A DNA stretch of 32,151 nucleotides, from the NCBI GenBank assembly GCA_913063055.1, contig CAJXZK010000036.1:1-32151 (forward strand), given 5' to 3'. Positions 1 to 7,472 of the stretch are shown here, one piece after another; the stretch's first letter is position 1, and each line of letters opens with the position of its first letter. The notes under the pieces are model-generated. The model saw only the letters and a list, made by a program, of their open reading frames with translations. It was not told the DNA's origin and ran no database searches. The DNA comes from an uncultured bacterium. GTDB lineage: Bacteria > Cyanobacteriota > Vampirovibrionia > Obscuribacterales > Obscuribacteraceae. The translations under genes and the position numbers were made by a program.

Positions 1-1338
1 TCGCTCTATGCCAACACCCTGGTCACTGATAGTGATTTTGACAAACGATTCGCTAAATTCTGTATTCACTATTATTTGAGATCGAACTGGTGAGAATTTG
101 ATCGCATTCGACAGCAAATTGACTAAGACTTGCAAGACGCGTCCTCTATCAACGAGCAAGTAATTGCGATCGGCTTTGCTTATTATCTCAATTTGTTTTA
201 CTTGTGCCAGTGGACTTACTGTCTCTATTGCTGTAAGAATCAATTCTTTGAGATTTTCAGGGCTTAACTCTATGGCTAGCTTTCCTACCTCTAGGCTTTC
301 CATCAAAAGCAGGTCGTTTATTAAGGCGAGCAATTGATTCAAGCCTTTAGATATCGAGGTAATTTGCCGATGGCCTGAGTCGCTAAGAGTTTCTCTGTCT
401 GATCGTTCTAATAGGTCAATTGCTATCAGCGATGATGTTAGTGGGCTGCGCAAGTCATGTGCCAGCATCTGAGTCAGCGTTCTGCGAAACTCTGTTGCTT
501 CTGTTAATTGTTTGCCAGTTTCGTGTAGCGCTAGATCAAGCTCAGAGAGCTCGTCTTGCCCTCCGACTGTTGATGATAGTGATAAATTCTTTGGTAGTCT
601 ATTGGCGTTGTCGACAAGTATTGTAAGCCGAGACGTGATGTTTCTTATAAATAAGAAGAGCATGATCAGAGCTACGACGAAATTGAGAACGAGTCCTGTG
701 TAGACAATGGTGCGTACCTTTGCGCTGGCGTGCTTATCGCGTTCACGCATCTTTTCCAGCTCTTCTCCCTTGCTGTTTAAGATGTCTAGCATGAGCTGGT
801 TTCGCGCTCCTGCGTCTTGACTGAAAACACGAAACGATTTAATTGAGGAAAGTACCTTGAAATAATCAGAAGAATTATTAGAGGGCTTGAAAGTTTCGAT
901 GATACTAAACGGGCTGTCTAAGTCTTTTTGCAGGCCTTCAACCCACTTGTGATTTTCGGGATCATTTGCAGTCGTTTGAGAAAGTGTATTCAGTCTCTGT
1001 TTGAAAATATTGAGGTGAAGCCTGGCTTTTGTGCGATAGTCTTCACGTTGAATCGCGAGAAAGTTCATTGCCGAACCCACGATGACGCCATATTCGACAA
1101 TGGCGCTGTTCATGAGAAAGAGCAGACGCGATTGGTAGCGTTCTTGCTCCAGCAGTTCTTGATTTCGGCTTAGAGCGTCATTTAGCATGAAGATCCATAC
1201 ACAATTGATTATCAGCGGAATTAGGACAAGAGCTAGACCCTTGTGCAAAATCCTAATGCGCAAAAAGCTCGGCTTGAAATGGTTAATTTTGATACTACTA
1301 AGGTCAGGTGTGACATCCAAAAGATTAGCAATCCCCAT
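1..1338 (-). CDS. Sensor histidine kinase, 3' end cut by window edge
   Basis: Membrane sensor kinase of a two-component system. Reading the minus strand from an ATG at 1338 gives 446 residues before the edge. TM1 lies at about residues 33-50 and an extracytoplasmic helical sensor region (CHASE3/four-helix-bundle-like in appearance) at about 51-205. TM2 is at about 209-231, followed by a HAMP-like segment at about 232-280. The H-box is LAHDLRSPL with the phosphoacceptor His near residue 294. The N-box is NLLSNAIKFS near 407 and the G1 box is DQGVGIER at the edge, so only the end of the ATPase domain is missing. The frame is open to base 1. The chosen ATG has no good Shine-Dalgarno. Just upstream in the same frame, after a TAG, lies the Ser-rich ORF ending at 1384. 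The divergent response regulator at 1761 is the probable partner. Confidence 0.93.
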   Translation of the reverse strand, partial: MGIANLLDVTPDLSSIKINHFKPSFLRIRILHKGLALVLIPLIINCVWIFMLNDALSRNQELLEQERYQSRLLFLMNSAIVEYGVIVGSAMNFLAIQREDYRTKARLHLNIFKQRLNTLSQTTANDPENHKWVEGLQKDLDSPFSIIETFKPSNNSSDYFKVLSSIKSFRVFSQDAGARNQLMLDILNSKGEELEKMRERDKHASAKVRTIVYTGLVLNFVVALIMLFLFIRNITSRLTILVDNANRLPKNLSLSSTVGGQDELSELDLALHETGKQLTEATEFRRTLTQMLAHDLRSPLTSSLIAIDLLERSDRETLSDSGHRQITSISKGLNQLLALINDLLLMESLEVGKLAIELSPENLKELILTAIETVSPLAQVKQIEIISKADRNYLLVDRGRVLQVLVNLLSNAIKFSPVRSQIIVNTEFSESFVKITISDQGVGIER

Positions 1339-1383
1339 TAGCGAGATAAAGAAGTTGATTCTACACTGCCGAGGGCTGGCCTT

Positions 1384-1677
1384 CTATTTATTAGGCCTCG
1401 CTGAGTCAGCCGAGCTGCTTGTAAAGTCACCACTAGGTCTGCGTTGTGGGGTTGGGGTGTTGGCTGAATTCGAGCTGTCTGCTCCAAAATCTAGTTGCAA
1501 GTCTGGAAGGGTGCCAGATTTAGTAAATTCTTTGCTTTCCTCACTTCGCTTGCTTGATGCATTGGCAGCGTTGCTACTGCTTAACGAGAGGTCGCTCGCT
1601 TCGGCTGCAAGTCTCGAAAAGGGGGCATCGACCGATTCAGGTCTAGTGGTGTTGTCATTTATTTCGTTTCTGTTCAT
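1384..1677 (-). CDS. Small Ser/Asn-rich disordered protein upstream of the kinase
   Basis: A 97-residue protein, about a quarter Ser, with charged and Pro-containing segments, no membrane span, and a predicted disordered character. A GAGG sits 8 bases before the ATG at 1677, so translation is plausible. It lies in the promoter-proximal position of the kinase gene on the same strand and in exactly the same reading frame, separated from it by a TAG at 1384-1386 and about 45 bases. No function is recognised. It could be an independent small protein, or the N-terminal cytoplasmic tail of the kinase split off by a nonsense change. Confidence 0.5.
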   Translation of the reverse strand: MNRNEINDNTTRPESVDAPFSRLAAEASDLSLSSSNAANASSKRSEESKEFTKSGTLPDLQLDFGADSSNSANTPTPQRRPSGDFTSSSADSARPNK

Positions 1678-1760
1678 CTGTAGTCCTCACTAATGCAATT
1701 TGGTAACGATTGCAATGTAATTTAGGGGGTATGAAATCGGTATGAAATTTGGGAGTTTAT

Positions 1761-2453
1761 GTGGGGAAATATCTTCTTGTAGACGACGATCTGGTTCTGG
1801 GCGCTAAAGTTCAGGAGAGTTTTGCTGCCCATGGGCTTGATTTAGAGTGGGTCACTAGCGGTGGCGACGCGTTGCAGATGTTGGCCAACTACGAATATGA
1901 ATTGATTCTGCTCGATTGGAATTTACCGGACATGACAGGCTTGGTGATATGCCAGCAATACCGCAAGGGTCGCGGAGAGGCCTATATCATTTTTCTTACA
2001 GGTGAAAGCGATCTGGAGAACAAGGAGAAAGCTCTTGATTCTGGTGGGGATGATTATCTGGTTAAACCCTTTGACTTTCGCGAACTGTTTGCCCGGATGC
2101 GCAGTGTCATGCGCCGGGCCTTGGTTCTTAAAGAAGAAGAGATCAGAATTGGCGAGGTCGCTTTTCATATCGAGCAGCGCACTGTTACAGCTAATGGCGA
2201 GAAAGTACAGCTGACTAGCAAAGAATCTGCCATGCTTGAAATTCTAATGCGTCATCCAGACCGGCCCTATAACGCGCAACGGCTGATGAGTGCGGCCTGG
2301 CCATCTGACAGCGAGGCGTCTGTTGATACTGTGCGAACCTGGATGAAGCTTTTACGGCAAAAATTAGCACGACTGGGCAAAGCTGACTTCATAAAAACTG
2401 TGGTCGGAGCTGGCTATGTAATTGAAGGCGCTGATGGTGAGGCACGTTTATGA
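1761..2453 (+). CDS. OmpR/PhoB-family response regulator
   Basis: Transcription factor with an N-terminal receiver domain (about residues 1-120) and a C-terminal winged-helix DNA-binding domain (about 130-225). The acidic pocket DDD lies at residues 8-10, the phosphoacceptor Asp in LILLDWNLPD is near 52, the switch Thr is in FLTGES, and the conserved Lys in YLVKPF is near 102. The wing region reads ...GAGYVIEG, typical of OmpR-type regulators. I chose GTG at 1761 because GGGAG at 1751-1755 is well spaced. A TTG at 1749 in the same frame has no ribosome site. It is divergent from the histidine kinase, and the shared region 1678-1760 probably holds both promoters. Confidence 0.93.
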   Translation: MGKYLLVDDDLVLGAKVQESFAAHGLDLEWVTSGGDALQMLANYEYELILLDWNLPDMTGLVICQQYRKGRGEAYIIFLTGESDLENKEKALDSGGDDYLVKPFDFRELFARMRSVMRRALVLKEEEIRIGEVAFHIEQRTVTANGEKVQLTSKESAMLEILMRHPDRPYNAQRLMSAAWPSDSEASVDTVRTWMKLLRQKLARLGKADFIKTVVGAGYVIEGADGEARL

Positions 2454-2580
2454 TGCGGCACGTTGATTATGATGGGTGTCAAAGATGCAAGATCGTTCTC
2501 GTTTTCAAGCTGTCCCGTGCGCTTTTCAGGCTATCCCGGGCGCTGCTCAAGCCTCAGTATTCAGAAGGCAGGATACCTAA

Positions 2581-2703
2581 ATGTCGACGAAGTTGCCAAA
2601 GCGACTAAGTCTCATCCAGGAAGATACTTCAAAGTGGAGCTTAGATGAGTGCGCTAAACGCCTCTGTAGTGTCTATTTAGCAGTAGTATTTTTGATGGCA
2701 TAA
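2581..2703 (+). CDS. Possible 40-aa small ORF
   Basis: Reads from ATG 2581, preceded by AGGA 7 bases upstream, to TAA 2701-2703. The product starts MSTKLPKRLSLIQEDTSKW and ends with a short hydrophobic stretch (CSVYLAVVFLMA). It lies in the 265-base gap between the response regulator and the convergent membrane-protein gene. No homologue is recognised and it is too short to judge by composition, so it is listed only as a possibility. Confidence 0.15.
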   Translation: MSTKLPKRLSLIQEDTSKWSLDECAKRLCSVYLAVVFLMA

Positions 2704-2718
2704 GTAATCAACGTTGGT

Positions 2719-3381
2719 TTAATTCTTTTGTTCTTCTTTCGTAAGCTCAATAATTTCATAGCCATTTTTTCGAGCTTCTACCCAGTCGGTGCTGAAGGTG
2801 CGCACAATTGCTTTTCTGCCAAGTAAAGCTGGTGAGGTAAAATGAATCTTTTTGCCGTCGTCGATCAATTCGGCTTTGGCATCTTCGGCAGGGCGAACCT
2901 CGATTAAAGTTTCAGTTTCTTTTAGAAGACCGTTAAGGACAGTTCGCACCATGCGCAGTTCTATGCACTGCCTGCAAATCTCATCGTAGCTTACGTCGAA
3001 TTTGGAGACTAGTTCGAAAGTCACATCTTCAGTTTTGGCAATTAGACCAACCCCGTCTGGGTGCTCGTCAAAGTCCCAGTTTATCGCTGCCAGACAACCG
3101 CCTATCGAACCAATTATTGCCATCGGCACTGTCAGTACCAAACTGATTATTCGAATTTTGCTTTTAGGGCCCATGGACACGATAACAGCAAGAGATACGA
3201 AAAGGAGTGCCAAAATGATCGTGGCATAGCGCTCGAGTTGCTCATTGGCAAACGTATAGTGGCCCATACCAATTCGACCAACAACGAGTGCCAAGATTAG
3301 ACAGTTTAACCAGATCACCTGTTCTTTAGATAATCTACTCGGTTTGTCTTCTGGTTTTTGCTCTCCTTCTGGCTGAGTCAT
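2719..3381 (-). CDS. Membrane protein of unknown function
   Basis: A 220-residue protein from the ATG at 3381, chosen because GAGGG stands 3-7 bases upstream. An upstream start at 3405 would overlap the preceding gene by 17 bases. The N-terminus is charged and hydrophilic. It is followed by about three hydrophobic spans (starting at IWLNCLILALVVG, ATIILALLFVSLAVIV and ISLVLTVPMAIIGSIGG). A soluble C-terminal domain of about 110 residues follows, containing a CRQC pair and the segment AELIDDGKKIHFTSPALLG. A clearly related copy of that last segment appears as a relic at 16325-16495. It follows a family-A gene (8-base gap with this start) and is probably co-transcribed with it. No family name is known to me. 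Confidence 0.7.
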   Translation of the reverse strand: MTQPEGEQKPEDKPSRLSKEQVIWLNCLILALVVGRIGMGHYTFANEQLERYATIILALLFVSLAVIVSMGPKSKIRIISLVLTVPMAIIGSIGGCLAAINWDFDEHPDGVGLIAKTEDVTFELVSKFDVSYDEICRQCIELRMVRTVLNGLLKETETLIEVRPAEDAKAELIDDGKKIHFTSPALLGRKAIVRTFSTDWVEARKNGYEIIELTKEEQKN

Positions 3382-3388
3382 GTTGCCC

Positions 3389-3739
3389 TCAATCAAGGTC
3401 ATCAACTACTACCCAAACTCCGCCTATCAGCCTTTTGAAAATGGTGCTTGCGTCGCCTGGTTTTTGGAGATTGTGCAGTTTGCATAGCTCTTCGTAGTCA
3501 GGGTCTCCTGGGGCTGATACTGAGGCTCCGTGTCCCTTGCTTCCATCGGGCATCCATTCGATTAGGTTCTGAGCTATTGATAGGTCATCTTGCATTTGTG
3601 CCCATTCGCGCGCACTGCCAGCTAGCGCCTTGCGGATGGCATTAGATTCAGCGATTTCCTCTGGCGTATTTCTCGGACCAGAAAGCAGCCTTTCTGTGAG
3701 TTTTGTTAGCCTGTTTTCTGCTTGATTTTCATCCGTCAT
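3389..3739 (-). CDS. Family-A small protein, orphan copy (candidate immunity protein)
   Basis: A 116-residue soluble protein and one of four paralogues in this window (others at 8885, 9295 and 9865). Features shared by all four are a TPE motif near residue 25, a helical segment ending W-A-[QE]-[ML], DG..xHG.S.S.P, [DN]YE followed by LH.L.KPGD.ST, KR, and a W.VV[DE] ending. GAGG lies about 10 bases before the ATG at 3739. Unlike the other three copies, it has no large metallopeptidase gene beside it. Its neighbours are a membrane protein downstream and two small related genes upstream. The immunity role is inferred from the paralogue that directly follows the toxin-like gene at 10217-11947. 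The protein family itself is unknown to me. Confidence 0.75.
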   Translation of the reverse strand: MTDENQAENRLTKLTERLLSGPRNTPEEIAESNAIRKALAGSAREWAQMQDDLSIAQNLIEWMPDGSKGHGASVSAPGDPDYEELCKLHNLQKPGDASTIFKRLIGGVWVVVDDLD

Positions 3740-3851
3740 CTTTAGAATTCCTCGTCAGTTTTAGCAGAGTTTTTTTTTCTGCACTTATTAGGTCATAGTC
3801 CTTTTTGAATGCAGATCGAAATGCTGGACTATCTGACATCGGTTCCCCGAA

Positions 3852-3998
3852 CTAGTCTGCTGCCTCAAACGATTTGGCGCCGTGCTTCGTGCAAGGCCAA
3901 AATGCTTTGCCTTCATGAAGGAATCGCACACGATACCTGTGAAATCCCGGTTCGTATTCGTTTTCAGCTATTACTGCTAATGGTGTCATTGTTAGCAT
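3852..3998 (-). pseudogene. Truncated paralogue of the 81-aa gene at 4021-4266
   Basis: From ATG 3998 the minus strand reads 48 residues (MLTMTPLAVIAENEYEPGF...) to TAG at 3852. Its first half matches the neighbouring 81-aa protein: EYEPGFHRYRVRF here against EYAPNLHRYRIVF there, with aligned starts and the same I-A/T-A-E lead-in. Similarity stops after about residue 30 and the reading frame ends early. I read it as a tandem duplicate that lost its 3' half. Confidence 0.55.
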
Positions 3999-4020
3999 TG
4001 GTGTTGATTACCGCGAAGCT

Positions 4021-4266
4021 TCATAGTTGTTGTCGAGCCTCGTGAAAATTTAGAAGCGCCTGCATTAGGTCTGTCACCTTGGGATCTTCGCAAGTAATTT
4101 TCCAGAATTCATCGTCATCCCATATCGCACCGATGATATCTTCATCTTTGACTGTAAAGGTAAATTCCTGATTGCCTTTCTCGCTTTGGAAAACTATACG
4201 GTAGCGATGCAAATTTGGCGCATATTCACCTTCAGCTGTTATTGATATGGGGTTTATTGTTCGCAT
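4021..4266 (-). CDS. Small uncharacterised protein, 81 aa
   Basis: Acidic soluble protein with alternating beta-like segments (YRIVFQSEKGNQEFTFTV) followed by a helical C-terminus (MQALLNFHEARQQL). GAGG occurs about 12 bases before the ATG. It is the first gene of a minus-strand cluster of small genes (4266 down to 2719) and has a truncated paralogue immediately downstream. No domain is recognised. Size, acidity and the duplicated neighbourhood would suit an immunity-type or accessory protein, but nothing in the sequence proves this. Confidence 0.6.
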   Translation of the reverse strand: MRTINPISITAEGEYAPNLHRYRIVFQSEKGNQEFTFTVKDEDIIGAIWDDDEFWKITCEDPKVTDLMQALLNFHEARQQL

Positions 4267-4469
4267 TGGCTATCTGTTACCTCAGCATGAAAGTTCCCTT
4301 CCGAAAAGCTGCTCTACCGTTCCAGTATAGGACAAAGTTTTCTTTTGTCATTTCAAAAGTACTTGCTTCCCAGGGGGCAGTAATTAACACTATCGCAGAT
4401 GTTATACACTAGTAAGAACAGCAATCGTATCTCCTCGTCAATTCTTCGTTCGCTAAAGGAGCTTAAGCC

Positions 4470-5324
4470 ATGCAAGCAGAAGTTAGAAAGGAAGATTTGA
4501 TAGAGGCCCATTTGGCACGGTTGAAACGTGCGGCAGAAGCAATCTCGCGTGCTGATGCCTTGCTCATCGGTGCTGGGGCGGGAATGAGCGTCGACTCCGG
4601 CTTGCCAGATTATCGCGGGACGACTGGTTTTTGGAAAGCCTACCCGCCGTTCCGTGGCCGCACCTATCAAGAAATTGCAGGCCCGCAATTGATTAGAGAC
4701 GACCCTGAGCAAGCCTGGGGCTTCTATGGCCATTGCTTAAGTCTTTATCGTGCAACTGTCCCGCACGCGGGGTTTCAGATTCTCAAGTGCTGGGCTGAAC
4801 AAATTGTCGGAGAATACTTTGTTTTTACGAGCAACATTGACGGCCACTTCGAACGAGAAGGTTTCGCACGTGAGCGTATCTATGAGGTGCATGGCTCGAT
4901 TCATTTTATGCAATGCTCACGTGGCCTGGCATGCGGACCGGCCATTTGGCCCGCCGACGGAATTGATGTAGATGTTGATGAAACTGAGTTTCGTGCGGTA
5001 AGCCCATTGCCCAACTGCATCAATTGTGATGCGATTGCTCGTCCTAATATTCTTTTATTTGGAGATGATGCTTGGGTGCCTATGCGAACTGTTGAGCATG
5101 AAGACCGTTACGAAGAGTGGCTTGCCAAGTTCAAATCAAAGAATGTGGTTGCCATCGAATTTGGTGCCGGACTCGCCGTGCCAACTGTGCGTGTCGAGTG
5201 TCAGAAGCGATCAAAGACGCTCATTCGAGTAAATCCAAGAGATTATTTGGCTTCGGTTGATTCAATTTCAATTCCATTGAATGCTCTTGAAGCTATTCAA
5301 GGAATCGACGATTTCTTGCGATAG
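4470..5324 (+). CDS. Sir2-family NAD-dependent protein deacylase
   Basis: Sirtuin of 284 residues covering the whole catalytic core. The NAD-binding GAGAGMS is at 34-40 and PDYRG near 46-50. SNID at 121-124 stands where classical sirtuins have QNID. The catalytic His is in EVHGS (H141). The structural zinc is held by C149/C155 and C183/C186; the first pair is spaced more widely than the usual CxxC. RPNILLFGD at 191-199 closes the pocket. The family removes acyl groups from lysine using NAD. AAGGAG lies 8 bases before ATG 4470. The zinc ribbon argues for a true deacylase rather than the NADase-type Sir2 domains of phage-defence proteins. The next gene starts 27 bases downstream on the same strand. 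Confidence 0.93.
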   Translation: MQAEVRKEDLIEAHLARLKRAAEAISRADALLIGAGAGMSVDSGLPDYRGTTGFWKAYPPFRGRTYQEIAGPQLIRDDPEQAWGFYGHCLSLYRATVPHAGFQILKCWAEQIVGEYFVFTSNIDGHFEREGFARERIYEVHGSIHFMQCSRGLACGPAIWPADGIDVDVDETEFRAVSPLPNCINCDAIARPNILLFGDDAWVPMRTVEHEDRYEEWLAKFKSKNVVAIEFGAGLAVPTVRVECQKRSKTLIRVNPRDYLASVDSISIPLNALEAIQGIDDFLR

Positions 5325-5350
5325 GTAGCTAATTTCATCACCGAGCCCCC

Positions 5351-6424
5351 ATGCCATTCTTCAACATCTTCATCAAAGACATTCCTAGCCGTATCGACCT
5401 GCAAAAGGCTCTAGACCACAATCAAATTCCAATCGGTCTGCTGAAGTCTTACGAGCTAGTCGAGTATCGTGGCTGGGCGCGCATGAAATTGGGCAGCTAT
5501 AACGGCGCTATCGAGATTTTCGTCGATTATGTTACTTCTCAATACATACCGGTCGGTCGCGAGCAGATTGGCGATAGAGGCATCGTAATCACGCTCAACT
5601 ATGGCGATGATGCAATGTCGTCGTGCTTAGCTGCGGGTCTTGCCAGCACTATGGCAAAGTCTTTCGACGCGCTCGTCTATGCCGGCCAATTTTTGTCATC
5701 TAAGCAGTTGTTGATTACCTTCAACGAGCTACTCACTCGTGCAAGATTTGAAGCACGGCAGACACCGCATAAGTTGTTGCTTGATGCGCTTTCTGCACGG
5801 TTACCTCATTTTGCCAAAAAGGGAAATTACTTCTTCTACCTACCTCTCGGTCACAGTGTAAGAGGTTTTTTTCTTGCTCCGTCGAAGGGCACATTCGAGG
5901 TGCGATTGCTTCTCTGGCCTCTAGTGGCATACAGTGGTCGGCTGCATGTGTCGCACGCTCCGGAGAAGTTGGGAATTCCAAATTGTTATGGGGCTTTGTA
6001 CAAGCCTCCAGCTTCACAGATGTACTGGAGGTACGAGCCCGATTGTGCAGATGTGCTTGTCGACTTTGCTTACAACAAGATGGAACCTTATTTCGATGCC
6101 ATTGCTGATCAAGCCGCATTGGCTGCCGAATTATTTGAGCAGTTTCATGACAGCCGCCAAATCTATGAGTTAGAAAAAACCGGAATGGCCTGCGCCGCAG
6201 CCGGTCATTACGAGAACGCGTTGAAGATTTTTGATAGATTTCATTATGCAATTTCTGACACTCGGCGCTACGAATACATCGTTGATATGGAGCAGCGTTG
6301 CGACACCATAGCTTCTTTCGTCAAAGAGAATCGCATCGAGGAACTCGATGCGCAGCTGGCAAAGTTCAAGGCTCATACGCTTCGCAAGTATGGTTTGGCG
6401 GGAGTGGCGAAGAGGGGAAGATAG
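5351..6424 (+). CDS. Uncharacterised protein downstream of the sirtuin
   Basis: A 357-residue soluble protein with no signal peptide. An N-terminal part of about 130 residues contains MKLGSYNGAIEIFVDYV, which looks like a helical repeat motif. A middle mixed alpha/beta part follows. A C-terminal part carries a TPR-like unit (GMACAAAGHYENALKIFDRF). It begins 27 bases after the sirtuin stop on the same strand, so the two are probably one transcript. The ATG at 5351 has no clear ribosome site, and translation may rely on coupling. No family is recognised. It may be a substrate, partner or scaffold of the sirtuin, which is inference from position only. Confidence 0.75.
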   Translation: MPFFNIFIKDIPSRIDLQKALDHNQIPIGLLKSYELVEYRGWARMKLGSYNGAIEIFVDYVTSQYIPVGREQIGDRGIVITLNYGDDAMSSCLAAGLASTMAKSFDALVYAGQFLSSKQLLITFNELLTRARFEARQTPHKLLLDALSARLPHFAKKGNYFFYLPLGHSVRGFFLAPSKGTFEVRLLLWPLVAYSGRLHVSHAPEKLGIPNCYGALYKPPASQMYWRYEPDCADVLVDFAYNKMEPYFDAIADQAALAAELFEQFHDSRQIYELEKTGMACAAAGHYENALKIFDRFHYAISDTRRYEYIVDMEQRCDTIASFVKENRIEELDAQLAKFKAHTLRKYGLAGVAKRGR

Positions 6425-6498
6425 TCTGTAGTGAGTGAATTATTTCGTGGCGTGAAGGTACATTCGACTTTTTTTCACGAATTCGCGCCCGAGCTATA

Positions 6499-6897
6499 TT
6501 AGAAGTAACTCTTGCCTTCGGGTGACTCCCTCATGGTAAATGTTCGCTGATATTCTGGTTCGTATAGGTCAATGATTTTATACGTTCCAGAAGTCTGCCA
6601 CTCTTTGTTCAGCCAGTTGCCGTTTTGGTCTAGCACTTTTGAAACAGTTTGGGATTGAATATAAATCTTCCCCCAAAATAGCCATTTGTCGTCAATGTTC
6701 TGGACAAGAAATACTCTGACAGGGTCTAAGTGAAATATCCGAGCGCTTTTCTTTCCGTGAAATTCAAATAGAGTATCTTCTACTTCAAGTAAAGAAACAG
6801 GATTTTGAGTGTGTTTGGTTAGATCTAAGAAGTTGCTTGGAAAACCCTGTTCGATTGTGAGTTGAAGTGTGTCATTGATTTCAAGATAGCTGCCCAT
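6499..6897 (-). CDS. Conserved small protein of unknown function
   Basis: A 132-residue protein, rich in beta-type segments, beginning MGSYLEINDTLQLTIEQGFP. It contains RIFHLDPVRVFLVQNIDDKW and ends TMRESPEGKSYF. The overall pattern (an early LEINDTLQLT segment, a central HLDPVRVF segment, WGKIYIQSQT, and a C-terminal IDLYEP) reminds me of a widespread uncharacterised family, but I cannot name it. It is convergent with the 357-aa gene and alone on its strand. Only a weak AGAAG precedes the start. Confidence 0.7.
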   Translation of the reverse strand: MGSYLEINDTLQLTIEQGFPSNFLDLTKHTQNPVSLLEVEDTLFEFHGKKSARIFHLDPVRVFLVQNIDDKWLFWGKIYIQSQTVSKVLDQNGNWLNKEWQTSGTYKIIDLYEPEYQRTFTMRESPEGKSYF

Positions 6898-7472
6898 TTC
6901 TACTTCTAACTTTGGCTGGAACTCTGAAGTGCAATTTTGTTGTCACTAATTATAAGGCTTGTTTGCCATTTCTATAGTCAGACTTTGAAACTGTCTTGGT
7001 TTGACTTGAGCAGAATTGATGCAACCATCCAAGTGGCTAAACAACAGCGTTTAAACTGTTTGTTTTGCAACGATGTTTGCTGGTGAACTTTCTATTGTGG
7101 TAGTGGTTGTAAACTCGCGTGGAATTGGCTCGAACTTTCTTTTGGTGGTGTTCACTCCGATCGTCTGTGGCCTTTTGTTTAGCTGGGGAGAGCTAGTAAT
7201 TGAATTCGATCCGCATACTGCTTCAAAGGGCTGGGGAATACTCTGGTTTCTCTTTGCTTACGAAACTAGCTTAAGAAGTGCTCTACTTGCCGTGGTCGTT
7301 AAATCCGTTTTACGGCCGTTGACCTCTGGCTTTGACCCTCTATGGTTGGCACCCGATGGTAGCGCCTAAAGTGCAGGTAGCCGAGTACCGGAGTCTGCTG
7401 ACATCTTTCTGGCGACCAGCCCTGTATAATCAGAGCGCCTGCCATAAGAATTTAGCGCCCATAAGGAAACCA
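6898..7472 (+). other. Intergenic stretch with one doubtful hydrophobic ORF
   Basis: 575 bases between divergent genes. The only sizeable ORF is 7073-7369 (98 codons, hydrophobic, two or three possible membrane spans). It has no Shine-Dalgarno site, and its end runs into the leader of the next gene. I could not recognise it. The rest shows no clear repeats, RNA gene or operator. The promoter of the DUF6880-like gene should lie toward the right end. Confidence 0.35.
7073..7369 (+). CDS. Doubtful hydrophobic small protein
   Basis: 98 codons rich in Val, Leu, Phe and Trp. Likely spans are around LSIVVVVVNS, FLLVVFTPIVCGLLF and GWGILWFLFAY. There is no ribosome-binding site before ATG 7073 and no recognised relative. 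Its hydrophobicity could arise by chance from a T-rich strand, so it is a low-confidence candidate for a small membrane protein. Confidence 0.25.
   Translation: MFAGELSIVVVVVNSRGIGSNFLLVVFTPIVCGLLFSWGELVIEFDPHTASKGWGILWFLFAYETSLRSALLAVVVKSVLRPLTSGFDPLWLAPDGSA

Noticed and set aside
4470-5324. Sir2 gene as a phage-defence NADase
   Set aside because: The zinc-binding Cys pairs and full deacylase motifs point to a classical protein deacylase, and no defence partner (SLOG, HerA, pAgo) is adjacent.
5733-6251. 172-codon minus-strand ORF opposite the 357-aa gene
   Set aside because: Rich in Arg/His/Ser and lies fully inside a better plus-strand gene; a frame shadow.
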